From Desulfobulbus propionicus (GTDB lineage: Bacteria; Desulfobacterota; Desulfobulbia; Desulfobulbales; Desulfobulbaceae), in NCBI GenBank assembly GCA_002746685.1, contig PDQK01000026.1, positions 62,001 through 126,000 on the forward strand: a stretch of DNA of 64,000 nucleotides, read 5' to 3'. Both the position numbers and the translations under genes were made by a program. The notes under the pieces are model-generated. The model did no database searches. It worked only from the letters and a program-made list of their open reading frames with translations, and had not been told where the DNA came from. Each line of letters begins with the position of its first letter. Positions within the stretch are counted from its first letter, which is position 1. Positions 19,242 through 29,041 of the stretch are shown here, piece by piece.

Positions 19242-19913
19242 CTAATCAGCCAGTTGTAATAGAGCGTTCCAGTTACCCAGGGCATAAAAGGGGAAGTGGG
19301 GAAGCTTTAGGATTGTGGAGTGTTTCTTACCCCAGGCACGAATCTGATTTTTACATGGAAAAACCCGGTCACGGCTGGTGATAATTTTATGGGTGAAGAT
19401 ATCAGGAGCTGCTTTGTGGTTGGTATAGTGCTCTTTGAACCCATTAAGCTCAGTAAGCAGTTTGTCCATGATCCGTGGAGGTTGGTGCTTGAAAAAGAGC
19501 TGTTTTTCCTCCTCATCAGTGAACATTGAGCTATAAAAGGCTTCAAGGGTTGTCGCTGTAAAATTCCCTGCAATAGCATCATAGCTTAACGGGGGAATGC
19601 CTTGTGTTTTATGGACCGGGTTAAGGGTTCCACCTATAGCCATTTTCAGGGTGAAGATTTCATCGAACTCTTTAAGCAGGTAACCCGACATCCATACTCC
19701 CATGGACCAGGCAACCAGGTGGCAGGTAGTGTAGCCCTGGAGCTGTTCAAACAGTTTTTCCGGAAGGGGACCAAGGTTGGTGTAGTTGGAGACCATCAAC
19801 ACATCCACGCCACCTGCTGCAACAGGGACAAAGGGGTGCGCACTCATGCCCCAGCCAGTCATAAACAGAATACACTCCTTTGCTCCTGAGCGATGTAACC
19901 AGCAGCTTTCCAT
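19242..19913 (-). CDS. bioG: Pimeloyl-ACP methyl ester esterase BioG
   Basis: Alpha/beta hydrolase of the BioG (DUF452) type that frees pimeloyl-ACP from its methyl ester, closing the first phase of biotin synthesis. 223 residues. The family start with 'FMTGWGMSAHPF' is visible and the nucleophile serine is Ser70 in 'HLVAWSMGVW', where the elbow reads W-S-M-G. It lies one base after the bioF stop on the same strand, and BioG is often found next to or fused with other biotin genes. bioC, which would make the methyl ester, is not in the window. Confidence 0.85.
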   Translation of the reverse strand: MESCWLHRSGAKECILFMTGWGMSAHPFVPVAAGGVDVLMVSNYTNLGPLPEKLFEQLQGYTTCHLVAWSMGVWMSGYLLKEFDEIFTLKMAIGGTLNPVHKTQGIPPLSYDAIAGNFTATTLEAFYSSMFTDEEEKQLFFKHQPPRIMDKLLTELNGFKEHYTNHKAAPDIFTHKIITSRDRVFPCKNQIRAWGKKHSTILKLPHFPFYALGNWNALLQLAD

Positions 19914-19914
19914 G

Positions 19915-21105
19915 TTACTTTCCAGGAAGTGCCTGAGCGATAAGGGCAGGCAGTGGTTCCAGCTGCTCCCAACTCATGGCTGCGTTTATACTTAAGCGAA
20001 GCCTGGAGGTGTTCGCTGGTACAGTGGGTGGGCGGACCGCCTTAACCCAAAAACCGTGAGAGCTTATCTTTTCAGCAGTGGCTACAGCAAGGGCTGCATC
20101 ACCGATCATTACCGGAATGATGTTACTGGTTCCAAAGGTTATGAGCCCATGTTGAGTTAAGCTTTGGCGAAGATGCTCTGCCATCCGGGCAACCCGCTTA
20201 CGCTCATCATTTAAGTGGGGAATTTTCTTCAGCACATGACACAGCCAGTGTACATTTATGGGGGGCAGGGCGGTGGTAAATATTTGTGATCTTGCTGTGT
20301 TAAGCAGGTAATCAGCAAGTTTTCTGGAGCAGACAATAAAAGCTCCCTGGCCTCCATAGGCCTTGCCAAAGGTTCCGGTCAGCAGCTCTATCTCGCCTGT
20401 TACACCGTATTCTTCGCCAAGGCCGCACCCGGTGTTCCCCCTGATGCCAGCCCCGTGGGCATCATCAACGTACAGTGCAGCATTCCAGCGATTTTTTATT
20501 TCCACCAGCCGGGTCAGGTCTGCCTCATCACCATCCATACTGAAGATGGATTCCGTCACAATGTACACATGGCGATAGGTGGCCCGCTCCCGTTCAAGCA
20601 CCCTTTCAATGGCCTCGTAATCAAGGTGGGGGTAGCGGATAACCCTGGCTCTGGAAATCTGCATCCCATCAATGAGGCTGGCATGACAGAATTTATCTGC
20701 CAGAATCAAATCCTGCTTTTCTGCAAGGGCAGGCAAGATACCGATATTGATGTGGTACCCGGAGTTAAAAACCAGCGCTGCCTCTTTATTGTAAAGCTGT
20801 GCAAGACCTTTTTCCAGTTGCTTGTAGGGTGAGGTGTTGCCAGTCATTAAGCGTGAGGCCGTGGATCCCAAACCAAAATAGGACAACATGGTCCCAGGGG
20901 AAAGGCTGGAAAAGAACTCTGAATGCAACTTACGGTTGGTTGCCAGACCCAGATAGTCGTTACCGGCAAGATTGAGATAGGTTTGGCCATCAATTTGAAC
21001 TTCCCCTCCATCCTGATGATGCAAAGGAGTTACCTGACGAAACTGCCCCTGATCAACAATTGATTGCAGTCGGTCTATCAGCTGGTTCTGAAGAGCATTT
21101 CCCAT
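19915..21105 (-). CDS. bioF: 8-amino-7-oxononanoate synthase
   Basis: PLP enzyme that condenses pimeloyl-ACP (or -CoA) with alanine to start the biotin ring atoms. 396 residues, normal for the family. Visible: 'YLNLAGNDYLGLA' near the N-terminus, 'NSGYHINIG', 'SIFSMDGDEADL', 'VDDAHGAGIRG' and the PLP-lysine motif 'TGTFGKAYGGQGAF'. Relatives with the same fold (2-amino-3-ketobutyrate CoA ligase) are possible, but the adjacent bioG settles the role. It lies 12 bases downstream of the ArsC-family selenoprotein. Confidence 0.93.
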   Translation of the reverse strand: MGNALQNQLIDRLQSIVDQGQFRQVTPLHHQDGGEVQIDGQTYLNLAGNDYLGLATNRKLHSEFFSSLSPGTMLSYFGLGSTASRLMTGNTSPYKQLEKGLAQLYNKEAALVFNSGYHINIGILPALAEKQDLILADKFCHASLIDGMQISRARVIRYPHLDYEAIERVLERERATYRHVYIVTESIFSMDGDEADLTRLVEIKNRWNAALYVDDAHGAGIRGNTGCGLGEEYGVTGEIELLTGTFGKAYGGQGAFIVCSRKLADYLLNTARSQIFTTALPPINVHWLCHVLKKIPHLNDERKRVARMAEHLRQSLTQHGLITFGTSNIIPVMIGDAALAVATAEKISSHGFWVKAVRPPTVPANTSRLRLSINAAMSWEQLEPLPALIAQALPGK

Positions 21106-21117
21106 TAATACCTCACG

Positions 21118-21456
21118 TTATCCCACATACTCGTTGTACATATCCTCGCTGAATCCAACGATAACCTTGTTACCGATTTTTAAGGTGGGAGCCCGCAAAT
21201 TGCCAGTGCGTCCAAGACTTTGCTTTAAAATAATTTCTTTATCGTCACTTTTTGGATTGTACACGGTGAATTTTTTCCCTCGTCCAATGATCAGCTCATC
21301 AGCACTGCTAAGCAGTTTCCAGGCAGCTTCACCTTCAATTTTTTCCTTTCTGGCATCGGTGATTTCTTGCGGTGTAACCCCGGTTTTGTCAAACACAGCC
21401 TGTGCTTTGATGCAGGATTGTCAGCCTTTGCGAAAATATATCCAGTCAATGGTCAT
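21118..21456 (-). CDS. ArsC-family selenoprotein with Sec12 (in-frame TGA)
   Basis: Reading from the ATG at 21456 (behind AAAGGAG) gives 'MTIDWIYFRKG', then TGA at 21423-21421, then 'QSCIKAQAVFDKTGVTPQEI' and on to the stop at 21118. Reading TGA as selenocysteine yields one 112-residue thioredoxin-fold protein of the ArsC/Spx type with a U-x-x-C redox pair (Sec12, Cys15) and the family C-terminal 'SLGRTGNLRAPTLKIGNK'. Without readthrough the protein would lose its first strand and active site. Probably a thiol/selenol oxidoreductase; arsenate reduction is not shown. It lies between an HDOD gene and bioF on the same strand. Confidence 0.88.
21391..21407 (-). promoter_or_regulatory. Candidate bacterial SECIS hairpin
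   Basis: Immediately downstream of the in-frame TGA on the minus strand, AAGCACA and TGTGTTT form a seven-pair stem (one G-U) with a GGC loop whose first base is 21 bases after the TGA. Bacterial SECIS elements carry a G in the first positions of a small apical loop at about this distance, so SelB recruitment is plausible. A shorter CCTG/CAGG alternative exists in the same stretch. Confidence 0.6.
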
Positions 21457-21486
21457 TGTTGTTCTCCTTTGGTTTTTTTCAGTTGG

Positions 21487-22326
21487 TCAAGCATTTAATA
21501 CTTTGGAGTCTTCAAGAAAAATTTCAAGCTCAGCCAGGTCAAGCTCCGAAAGGTTCAGCAGGTTAGCCTCGGTGGTTGCCGGGAGCATGGTATCTACAGG
21601 TGGGTTAGGACTGATTCCAAGCTTTCGGCAGGTCATGTTTGCCATACGCACAATGGTGAGCAGGGTATTGCTTTGGTCAAAGTCCTCCAGATGGTGATCA
21701 CGGGCAATGACAGCAAACTGGTCAGGCACATTCCAGTATTCCAGTATCTTGTGCCCCTGGGTCGTGTGGAGCTTGTCCATGGCTTCGAGGAGCAGAACCG
21801 GTGTTATTTGGGTAAGTTTGTTCTGCCTCTTGATATGCTCGATGACCATGAGGATGAATAATTTTCCAATATCATGAAAAAGACCAGCAAAAAAAGCATC
21901 GTCTTTTTCAACCCCGTAATCATGTCTCTTGCATATCCAGGCAGCGCTATAGGCAGATCCAACCGAGTGTTGCCACAACCGTTTTAAAATAAGGTTGATC
22001 ATTTTATCCTTGATCTTGAAGGTATTTTTGGTCGTGGCCAGGATGACAATGTTGGAAATTTCTTTTATGCCCAACCGCATAATAGCGTTGCGGATATTGG
22101 AAATCTCGGTCAGCCCCCGGTAAAAGGAGGAGTTCGCTGTTTTCAAAACTTCGGTGGATAAGGCCTGGTCAGCAGCAATAACCTGTTCAATAACTCTGAT
22201 ACCTGGTTCTTTTTTGGCAAGCTCCTGTTGTATCCTTGAGGCAGCGGCACTGAACACAGGCAACGATACCTGGCCTGATACCAGATAATGGTTGACGAGA
22301 TCAATAAAAGATTGTTCTTGAGCCAT
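21487..22326 (-). CDS. HDOD domain protein
   Basis: 279-residue protein built on an HDOD (HD-related output) domain, a signalling module without established enzymatic activity. Visible: 'SLPVFSAAASRIQQEL' at the domain start, 'ALSTEVLKTANSSFY', 'IRNAIMRLGIKEISNIVI' and 'AFFAGLFHDIGKLFILMV' with an intact HD pair near residue 150, followed by 'RDHHLEDFD'. The gene starts one base after the stop of the GspE/PilB-like gene, so both are in one operon, consistent with HDOD proteins that govern type IV pilus or biofilm functions. Partner unknown. Confidence 0.87.
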   Translation of the reverse strand: MAQEQSFIDLVNHYLVSGQVSLPVFSAAASRIQQELAKKEPGIRVIEQVIAADQALSTEVLKTANSSFYRGLTEISNIRNAIMRLGIKEISNIVILATTKNTFKIKDKMINLILKRLWQHSVGSAYSAAWICKRHDYGVEKDDAFFAGLFHDIGKLFILMVIEHIKRQNKLTQITPVLLLEAMDKLHTTQGHKILEYWNVPDQFAVIARDHHLEDFDQSNTLLTIVRMANMTCRKLGISPNPPVDTMLPATTEANLLNLSELDLAELEIFLEDSKVLNA

Positions 22327-22327
22327 G

Positions 22328-24193
22328 TTAATTACCAGATAAGCGCCGAAGTTCCATTAAAGGCCGGGGCGGCTGTAACAATGGGAGGCAGCGCAATACC
22401 TCTTCTATGGTGGTTATACCATCACCAGCCTTTACCATCCCGTCTTCCAACAGGGTCATCAGGCCGGAGTGCTGAATACTTAAACTTCGTATTTCATAAC
22501 TGGTTTTCTGATCCAGAATAGCGTTGCGAACAACCTCATCAAGCACCAGTAATTCAAAAACGCCGATCCGCCCCTTGTACCCGGTATGTTTACATTCGCT
22601 ACATCCACGCCCCTTCTTAAAGTTTGCTCCCACGATATCAGCTGGAGTACACCCCAGTCGCTGGAGCTGCATGGGGGTGAGTTGTACGTCAGCAGCACAG
22701 TTGGGACAGACCTTACGCAGTAACCGTTGAGCAAGAACAGAAACAACGGTGGAGGAAACCAGAAAGGGGGCAATATCCATGTTGAGCAATCGAACCAGGC
22801 CACCAATGGAATCTTCGGTATGAAAGGTGGAGAGCACCTTATGACCAGTCAAAGCTGCCTGTACTGCAATTTCAGCTGAGTAGGTATCACGGATCTCGCC
22901 AATAACAATTATATCCGGATCCTGGCGTACGATATGGCGCAGGGTTTCTTCAAACGTCAGGTTTATTTTAGGGTCAATGGAGCACTGGGCAATCCCGTCA
23001 ATGACATACTCCACCGGTTCTTCTGCTGTGACAATACTCACCTGAGGGCTTTTCAGATTATGGATGCAGGAATAGATGGTTGAGGTCTTTCCTGAGCCTG
23101 TGGGGCCCGTGACCAGCAGAACTCCGCTGGGTTGATAGACCGCTTCATCCAGAAACCTGGCAAGCATTAACGGAGAAAGCCCGATGGAATGGATATCAAG
23201 CAAGTCCTGTTTGCGGTTGAGCAGTCGAAGCACAATTTTTTCGCCATGGACGGTGATATAAATAGAAACACGCAGGTCCAGCTCTCCTTCATCATATTTA
23301 AACAGGATTCTCCCTCCCTGGTGGCGCCTTCGTTCTGCAATATCAGCCTCACAGAGCACCTTGATCCTGCTTGAAAGAGCTGGAGCAACTTCAAGGGGGA
23401 AGTCCTTATAATGCTCCAGAACCCCGTCGATCCTGAACCTGACCTGGAGCCGATCAACAAGGGGCTCAATATGAATGTCGCTGGCATTCTGTTCAACCGC
23501 TGCCACAATAACTGCGTTGACTGTTCCAACAGCGGTTTTGGTATCCTTTACGATGGACGTGTGCGAGAGCTTGTCTACCAGCAGCTCAACGGTTTTGTTG
23601 ACCATATCCCGCTGGGCTATGGCTGGTTGGACTCTGGCACAGAGGTATTTCTGAGCTACATCTATGGCGTCCTGATCAAGGGGGTCGGCAAAGGCTACCC
23701 TGACTGAGCCGTCCTCATTCCTGAGGACGGGGATAAAGCTGTTGGCCCGCATGATTTTGGTGGGGACTTTCTGGCATAACTTACGGTCAATATCTGCCAG
23801 GTTGGGTTGGACATGGGGAAAGCCCATCTGGATGGAAAGAACCTCAATAAGCAGTTTTTCCTGGATAAAGTTATGTTTGACCAGGATGGCACCCAACTTG
23901 TCCTTGGTATTTGAGCTTTTTTGAATGCTGATGGCAGACTCAACATCATCATCTGAAATATACCCCAACTCCACCAGCAGATCACCGATCCGAATAGAGT
24001 GTGTCGCACTCTGAACGGTTTCTTTAATTTCCTGATCGCTGATCGAACCTTGATCTTTAAGTACCTTTAATATTGGTGTAAATACGCTGAGTTTCTGTTG
24101 CACACGACGAGCATGCTCAACCTGTTTGGCACTTATGGTACCATTTTTAACGAGCAGATCGATAATGGGGGTGGCGGTTTGACTGGTGCTCAT
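22328..24193 (-). CDS. GspE/PulE/PilB-type secretion ATPase
   Basis: 621-residue hexameric traffic ATPase of the type II secretion/type IV pilus assembly class. Two MshEN-like segments occupy about residues 1-165 ('RIGDLLVELGYISDDDVESAI', 'LGAILVKHNFIQEKLLIEVLS'), followed by the ATPase core with 'ASDIHIEP', Walker A 'GPTGSGKTSTIYS', Asp box, 'GEIRDTYSAEIAVQAALTGH' and a four-cysteine zinc knuckle ('CPNCAAD', 'GCSECKHTGYKGR'). No other pilin or secretin genes accompany it, so it cannot be assigned to PilB or GspE. MshEN domains often bind c-di-GMP, which fits the many c-di-GMP genes nearby. Confidence 0.9.
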   Translation of the reverse strand: MSTSQTATPIIDLLVKNGTISAKQVEHARRVQQKLSVFTPILKVLKDQGSISDQEIKETVQSATHSIRIGDLLVELGYISDDDVESAISIQKSSNTKDKLGAILVKHNFIQEKLLIEVLSIQMGFPHVQPNLADIDRKLCQKVPTKIMRANSFIPVLRNEDGSVRVAFADPLDQDAIDVAQKYLCARVQPAIAQRDMVNKTVELLVDKLSHTSIVKDTKTAVGTVNAVIVAAVEQNASDIHIEPLVDRLQVRFRIDGVLEHYKDFPLEVAPALSSRIKVLCEADIAERRRHQGGRILFKYDEGELDLRVSIYITVHGEKIVLRLLNRKQDLLDIHSIGLSPLMLARFLDEAVYQPSGVLLVTGPTGSGKTSTIYSCIHNLKSPQVSIVTAEEPVEYVIDGIAQCSIDPKINLTFEETLRHIVRQDPDIIVIGEIRDTYSAEIAVQAALTGHKVLSTFHTEDSIGGLVRLLNMDIAPFLVSSTVVSVLAQRLLRKVCPNCAADVQLTPMQLQRLGCTPADIVGANFKKGRGCSECKHTGYKGRIGVFELLVLDEVVRNAILDQKTSYEIRSLSIQHSGLMTLLEDGMVKAGDGITTIEEVLRCLPLLQPPRPLMELRRLSGN

Positions 24194-24314
24194 ATAATGT
24201 GGTTGTTGAGGTGTTGAGATAGAGCAGGTTTTTTGTACTTAAAGTACCATCGTACCATAGAAAAAAAGCTCTGTGATAAAGAAATATGGTATACAGACCT
24301 CACGATTGGTTATG

Positions 24315-24533
24315 TTACGGTATTTCAGGGAAACCGACCATTTCATCTGCACATTGGTCGGTTTTTCCTCTTGTTCCACTATGGCAACAACACAGGGTTC
24401 CACCGTTGGAGTGACACTTTCCACTCAAATCATGGGGTGTCCTGTTTACTCTGTTGCGGCAGTAAATCAGTAACCAGGTGAACCCGGTGATACAGAGAAA
24501 AGAAAGCCCAAATAAGGTGAAAAAGGATTGCAT
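24315..24533 (-). CDS. nqrM: NqrM-like assembly protein for Na+-NQR
   Basis: 72-residue protein with one N-terminal membrane segment ('FFTLFGLSFLCITGFTWLLIY') and a cysteine-rich tail ('GKCHSNGGTLCCCHSG..QC'), the layout of NqrM (DUF539), which delivers iron to the NqrD/NqrE site. It starts six bases after the nqrF stop with AGGAAA as ribosome site, the usual gene order. The cysteine spacing departs from the common G-x-C-G-G-L..C-x-C-x-x-x-C pattern, so this is a divergent or borderline member. Confidence 0.6.
   Translation of the reverse strand: MQSFFTLFGLSFLCITGFTWLLIYCRNRVNRTPHDLSGKCHSNGGTLCCCHSGTRGKTDQCADEMVGFPEIP
24331..24364. terminator. Hairpin at the end of the nqr operon
   Basis: Perfect ten-base-pair repeat AAACCGACCA (24331-24340) / TGGTCGGTTT (24355-24364) inside the last codons of the nqrM-like gene. 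Only the plus side has a T run (TTTTT), yet no plus-strand gene precedes it. It may cap the nqr mRNA by hairpin alone. Confidence 0.45.
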
Positions 24534-24539
24534 GGTTTC

Positions 24540-25763
24540 CTATCCCCCGAAATCATCAAAGTGAATATTCTCTGGCTCAACCCCAAGGTCATCAAGCATC
24601 GCTACAACAGCACTTACCATCATGGGGGGGCCACACATATAGTACTGAATATCCTCCGGCGCAGGGTGCTCTTTTAGGTAGGAATCATAGAGTACCTGAT
24701 GAATAAAGCCGATTTTACCGGTCCACCGATCTTCTTCCATGGGTTCAGACAGGGCAACATGAAAGCTGAAGTTCTCGTACTCAGCATCCAGCTTTTCAAA
24801 TTCATCATCATAAAAAACCTCTTGCAGGCTCCGGCCGCCATACCAGTAGGATATTGTTCTCTCCGAACCTCTTCCCTTAAGGAGCTCAAAGATATGGCTG
24901 CGTAAGGGAGCCATACCGGCACCGCCACCAATATAGATCATCTCAGCATCGCTTTCCTCGATGAAGAAATCGCCATACGGGCCTGAGATGGTGACCTCAT
25001 CCCCCTCTTTGAGGTTAAAAATATAGGAAGATACTTGACCGGGCGGGATCCCTAACGGGCCCCTTGGCGGTGGACTGGCAATTCGTACATTGAGCATGAT
25101 TATTCCCCTTTCCCCAGGGTAGTTGGCCATGGAATACGCCCTGGTGACCGGTGTGTGGACGTGGGATTTATACTGGAACATCTTGAATTTTGTCCAGTCT
25201 CCCAGAAACGTCTCGTCAATATCAAAACTCTTGTATTCAAGGACATGGGGTGGCACCTCAATCTGGATATACCCCCCGGCCTTGAACCCGACTTCTTCTC
25301 CTTCGGGGAGTTCAAGCACCAGTTCTTTAATAAAGGTGGCAACATTACGGTTTGATTTTACCCTGCACAGCCATTTCCTGGTCTCCAGCATCTCAGGCGG
25401 TACCTGAATTGCCAGCTCTCGCTTGACCGGCACCTGACAGGAAAGGCGCATCCCTGCCTTTGCCTCAAAGGGCTTGATAGCAGAAAGCTCTGTTGGCAGA
25501 ATCGCCCCTCCCCCTTCCTCGACCACACACCTGCATTGGCCGCAACTTCCACCACCGCCACAGGCAGATGAGAGGAAAATATCGTTGGCAGCCAGTGTTG
25601 TCAGCAGTTTCCCTCCAGGCGCTACCTGGACCTCTTTGTCATCATTAATGGTAATGGTAATCTCGCCACCGGGAAGCAGCACTTTTTTAGCTGCAACTAT
25701 TAAAGTAACCAGAACCAGCTGTAGAGCTGTAAAACAGAGCACACCATAAATAATTTCGTTCAT
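24540..25763 (-). CDS. nqrF: Na+-translocating NADH:quinone reductase subunit F
   Basis: Entry point for electrons: oxidises NADH through FAD and passes electrons to a [2Fe-2S] centre. 407 residues: an N-terminal membrane helix (about 5-27), a plant-type ferredoxin domain with cluster ligands Cys68, Cys74, Cys77 and Cys109 ('[14 protein letters not shown]' and 'RLSCQV'), then a ferredoxin-reductase-like module with 'RAYSMANYP' (FAD), '[15 protein letters not shown]' (NAD(P)H) and C-terminal '[11 protein letters not shown]'. Normal length. It lies 12 bases downstream of nqrE. Confidence 0.97.
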   Translation of the reverse strand: MNEIIYGVLCFTALQLVLVTLIVAAKKVLLPGGEITITINDDKEVQVAPGGKLLTTLAANDIFLSSACGGGGSCGQCRCVVEEGGGAILPTELSAIKPFEAKAGMRLSCQVPVKRELAIQVPPEMLETRKWLCRVKSNRNVATFIKELVLELPEGEEVGFKAGGYIQIEVPPHVLEYKSFDIDETFLGDWTKFKMFQYKSHVHTPVTRAYSMANYPGERGIIMLNVRIASPPPRGPLGIPPGQVSSYIFNLKEGDEVTISGPYGDFFIEESDAEMIYIGGGAGMAPLRSHIFELLKGRGSERTISYWYGGRSLQEVFYDDEFEKLDAEYENFSFHVALSEPMEEDRWTGKIGFIHQVLYDSYLKEHPAPEDIQYYMCGPPMMVSAVVAMLDDLGVEPENIHFDDFGG

Positions 25764-25775
25764 TGCTGCTCCCTC

Positions 25776-26375
25776 TTAAAATCCAGCCAATCCCATGAAT
25801 GCCAAGGCAATCAGCCCGGCGCTAACAAAGGTAACCCCCAGGCCCCTGAGCCCTGCTGGTGGATTGGCGTACTCCAGCTTTTCTCTCACCCCGGCAAGCA
25901 GGACGACTGCAAGAAAAAAACCGCCACCAGCGCCGATGCCATAGGCAATACTCTCAGCAAAGGTATAATCACGCTCCACCATAAAAAGGGTACCACCCAG
26001 GATGGCGCAATTCACAGTCAACAAGGGTAAAAAAATACCTAACGTGTTGTAGAGGGCCGGCATAAAACGATCAAGAACCATTTCCAGAACCTGGACAATG
26101 GCAGCAATAATCCCGATGTAGGTCAGCAGACCCAAAAAGGTTAAATCAATATCCGGCTGGCCAAGCCACCCTAAGGCTCCGGGTTTGAGCAGATGATTAA
26201 GCAGCAGGTTATTCATCGGCACAGTGATGACCATGAGCACCAGAACAGCTGCGCCAAGCCCAACCGCGCTGGTCACTTTCCTTGAAATAGCCAAAAAGGT
26301 ACACATACCTAAGAAAAAACTCAGGGGGAGATTTTCGGTAAATAACGAGCGGATGATGATATCAATATAATGCAT
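25776..26375 (-). CDS. nqrE: Na+-translocating NADH:quinone reductase subunit E
   Basis: Integral membrane subunit (199 aa) with about six helices. Together with NqrD it holds an iron centre in the membrane interior. Family features are visible: '[26 protein letters not shown]' at the start, where the cysteine is the expected iron ligand, and '[22 protein letters not shown]' in the second half with the matching cysteine. It overlaps no neighbour; nqrD ends two bases upstream. Confidence 0.96.
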   Translation of the reverse strand: MHYIDIIIRSLFTENLPLSFFLGMCTFLAISRKVTSAVGLGAAVLVLMVITVPMNNLLLNHLLKPGALGWLGQPDIDLTFLGLLTYIGIIAAIVQVLEMVLDRFMPALYNTLGIFLPLLTVNCAILGGTLFMVERDYTFAESIAYGIGAGGGFFLAVVLLAGVREKLEYANPPAGLRGLGVTFVSAGLIALAFMGLAGF

Positions 26376-26377
26376 TA

Positions 26378-27001
26378 TTATGATTCCTCCTGCTGTGCCG
26401 GATCAATGGTTCGCAGCAACCAGATTAAAAGTGCAATGAGAAAAAATGCACTCACCGGCAGGAGCAAAAAGCCATTCCTGATATACCAACCACCATTGGT
26501 AACCAGGGGAAGGATTTCGTAACCAAAAAGAGTTCCCGACCCAAAAAGCTCACGGATAAACGCAACAAACAGCAAAACAAAACCATACCCCAGTCCATTG
26601 CCTATCCCGTCAAGGAAACTGTTCACCGGCGGATTACTCATGGCAAACCCTTCGGCCCGCCCCATGACGATGCAGTTGGTGATAATCAGGCCCACGTAGA
26701 TGGAAAGCTGTTTGGACAGATCAAAATAGAAGGCCTTTAAAAACTGGTCCACCAGGATAACCAGAGTGGCGATAACTGTTATCTGAATTCCAATCCGTAC
26801 TGAAGAAGGGATCTGAAAACGCACAATCGAGATGGTGAGGCTTGAGAAGGCCACGACCAGGGTAACACAGATAAACATCACAAAGGCAGTGCTCATCTGG
26901 GAAGTAACAGCAAGAGCCGAGCAGATTCCCAACACCAGCAATGCTATAGGGTTCCTTTCAATTATAGAGCGAAGGAGCAGGTCTCTTTTATGATTATCCA
27001 T
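26378..27001 (-). CDS. nqrD: Na+-translocating NADH:quinone reductase subunit D
   Basis: Integral membrane partner of NqrE, 207 residues from the ATG at 27001 (preceded by AAAGGAG); the frame is open further upstream into nqrC but without a ribosome site. '[17 protein letters not shown]' and '[18 protein letters not shown]' carry the two cysteines that help bind the membrane iron centre. It overlaps the end of nqrC by eight bases, so translation is coupled. Confidence 0.96.
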   Translation of the reverse strand: MDNHKRDLLLRSIIERNPIALLVLGICSALAVTSQMSTAFVMFICVTLVVAFSSLTISIVRFQIPSSVRIGIQITVIATLVILVDQFLKAFYFDLSKQLSIYVGLIITNCIVMGRAEGFAMSNPPVNSFLDGIGNGLGYGFVLLFVAFIRELFGSGTLFGYEILPLVTNGGWYIRNGFLLLPVSAFFLIALLIWLLRTIDPAQQEES

Positions 27002-27773
27002 TGGCATTCTCCTTTTCGCGCATCCGTTTGATAAACGGTTTAAATCCGTGCTCACCAAACCAAAACTGCATCAGGTCACTCACGCCCGTTGAGGTCATGG
27101 TGGCACCGGACAACCCATCTACCTGATACTTCTGGTGCTCTCCTGCGGCACTCCCTTTCACCACCTGTAGCCGCACTGTATCATTATCATCATAGACCTG
27201 TTTGTTTTCCCAGCTGCGCTGCCAGCTCCTGTTTTCTATCTCGCCACCAAGTCCCGGGGTTTCACCGTGGGCGTAGAAGCTGATGCCTCTGATGGAGTTT
27301 AGGTCTGCATTTAAGGCCACATAAGCAAACATGGTTGACCATAACCCCTTACCGCGGACCGGTAAAATGATCTGGTCAAGCTCACCCTCTTTAAATATCA
27401 GGTACACATAGGAAAATTTTTCAACCCTGGTTATTCGGGCCAGGTCAGCCTCTTTTTTCAGCGGTCGCCCCAGGTCATTGGTAAAGGCTGCCTGAACCTG
27501 ATTATATGGTGCTGGTGGCCTGTTTTCTGCTGCAACAAAGTTTCCGGACGTAAGCTCAATCAAGCGTGGCTCCACCACCTTAAATTGCTCTTCCACAGGG
27601 ATATTTGCCTCCAGAATACCTGCTGCACGTAAAATATTCTTCTTTTGATCAAGCTGCCGGTTTTTCTCCTGTAGGGGCCGCAAACCGACCGCAGCACCTG
27701 CAACCAGGGCTGAACAGACGAACGCCAGGACCAAAACAGAATAAAAGGGTTTTAAGGCGGATTCTTCAGCCAT
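26994..27773 (-). CDS. nqrC: Na+-translocating NADH:quinone reductase subunit C
   Basis: Membrane-anchored subunit with FMN joined by a phosphoester to threonine. 259 residues: one N-terminal membrane helix ('[22 protein letters not shown]') and a periplasmic FMN-binding domain with the attachment motif '[13 protein letters not shown]' near residue 225-237. The ApbE encoded at the head of the operon is the enzyme expected to flavinylate this threonine. It overlaps the nqrB stop by eight bases. Confidence 0.96.
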   Translation of the reverse strand: MAEESALKPFYSVLVLAFVCSALVAGAAVGLRPLQEKNRQLDQKKNILRAAGILEANIPVEEQFKVVEPRLIELTSGNFVAAENRPPAPYNQVQAAFTNDLGRPLKKEADLARITRVEKFSYVYLIFKEGELDQIILPVRGKGLWSTMFAYVALNADLNSIRGISFYAHGETPGLGGEIENRSWQRSWENKQVYDDNDTVRLQVVKGSAAGEHQKYQVDGLSGATMTSTGVSDLMQFWFGEHGFKPFIKRMREKENANG

Positions 27774-28974
27774 TTCGGACCATCCTCCTTTTGATATTTG
27801 CCTGAATTACGAAATAATCAATAAGCGGGGCAACGATATTACCAAACAAAATCGCCAACATCACCCCTTCCGGGTAGGCTGGGTTTGCCACCCTGATCCC
27901 TATTGCAAGACAACCAATAAGTCCCCCGTACAGCCACTGGCCGACCTTGGTCTGTGATGCAGATACCGGGTCTGTTGCCATAAAGGTAAGCCCAAAGGCA
28001 AAGCCACCGAGTACCACGTGGTAATGGGGGGGGATTTCGTAAAGAGGGTTGCCGCCAGCAGGCAGAAGGAAAAAAAACATGCCCATGGCAAGTCCTCCCA
28101 GCAACACGGAGAGCATAATCCGCCAGGAGGCGATCCCGGTTACCAGTAACAGCAATACCCCAAAAAGACAGGCAAGGGTTGATGTCTCTCCCATGGAACC
28201 GGGGATGTTGCCGACAAAAGCCTGGGTCCAGGTGAAGGTAAGGTTATCCACTACGGCACCGGGCTCACTACCTGCTATCATTGCAATTGGGGTGGCTCCG
28301 GTGAACCCGTCAACAGCGGTCCAGACCTTATCACCGCTCATCTGCACCGGATAAGCAAAAAAGAGAAAGGCCCTGGAAACAAGGGCCGGGTTCATAAAAT
28401 TCATCCCCACCCCGCCGAACACCTCTTTGGCAAAGATGATTCCAAAGCTTATCCCCATGGCCACCTGCCATAACGGTATGGTAGGGGGCAGGGTAAGCGG
28501 GAAGAGGAGACTTGTCACCAGGAAGGCCTCTGAGATTTCATGCCCACGGATGATATTAAACAGACACTCCCAAAAACTGCCCACAACCACGGTAACCAGA
28601 TAGATAGGAAGAAAGTAAAGAGCACCGTGGAGAACGTTTGAGACCACGCTGCCGGGATCACACCCAACCTGGGCCATGATATCTCCACGCCAGCCTCCGG
28701 GCAGGGCTATCCCCAACTGTTGCAGCCCTTGATTGGCCTGATATCCGGTGTTCCACAGGCACATAATAACGCAGGGGATCAAAGCGACAAGCACGGTAAC
28801 CATGATCCGCTTGTAATCCACCCCGTCCCGCACGTGCGGGGCGTTCACGGTTTTTAGCCTGCTGTGGAACAGAAAAGAATCTGTTGCCTCAAAGAGTGGG
28901 TACCACCGTTCAAGCGGCCCGCCTTTCTCAAATTGCGGAGCCAGTTTTTTTAACCAGGAATTTAGAAAGCGCAT
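27766..28974 (-). CDS. nqrB: Na+-translocating NADH:quinone reductase subunit B
   Basis: Largest membrane subunit (402 aa), carrying a covalent FMN and riboflavin and forming the Na+ path. Multiple helices are visible; the FMN-attachment motif is 'DGFTGATPIAM' near residue 220. The N-terminal amphipathic segment ('LERWYPLFEATDSFLF') that contacts quinone and NqrF is intact. Length fits the family, and the distantly related RnfD is shorter. It follows nqrA after 67 bases. Confidence 0.97.
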   Translation of the reverse strand: MRFLNSWLKKLAPQFEKGGPLERWYPLFEATDSFLFHSRLKTVNAPHVRDGVDYKRIMVTVLVALIPCVIMCLWNTGYQANQGLQQLGIALPGGWRGDIMAQVGCDPGSVVSNVLHGALYFLPIYLVTVVVGSFWECLFNIIRGHEISEAFLVTSLLFPLTLPPTIPLWQVAMGISFGIIFAKEVFGGVGMNFMNPALVSRAFLFFAYPVQMSGDKVWTAVDGFTGATPIAMIAGSEPGAVVDNLTFTWTQAFVGNIPGSMGETSTLACLFGVLLLLVTGIASWRIMLSVLLGGLAMGMFFFLLPAGGNPLYEIPPHYHVVLGGFAFGLTFMATDPVSASQTKVGQWLYGGLIGCLAIGIRVANPAYPEGVMLAILFGNIVAPLIDYFVIQANIKRRMVRNG

Positions 28975-29041
28975 AATTGTTTCACTGAATCAGGAATTTT
29001 TCTATCGTCATTCTTGTCCCTCAAACCGTAATTGTTCACCA

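Noticed and set aside
24233..24481. Plus-strand open frames over the nqrM region, with a hairpin and T run on that strand
   Set aside because: No ribosome site or family features; they mirror the nqrM-like gene, which has better context on the minus strand.
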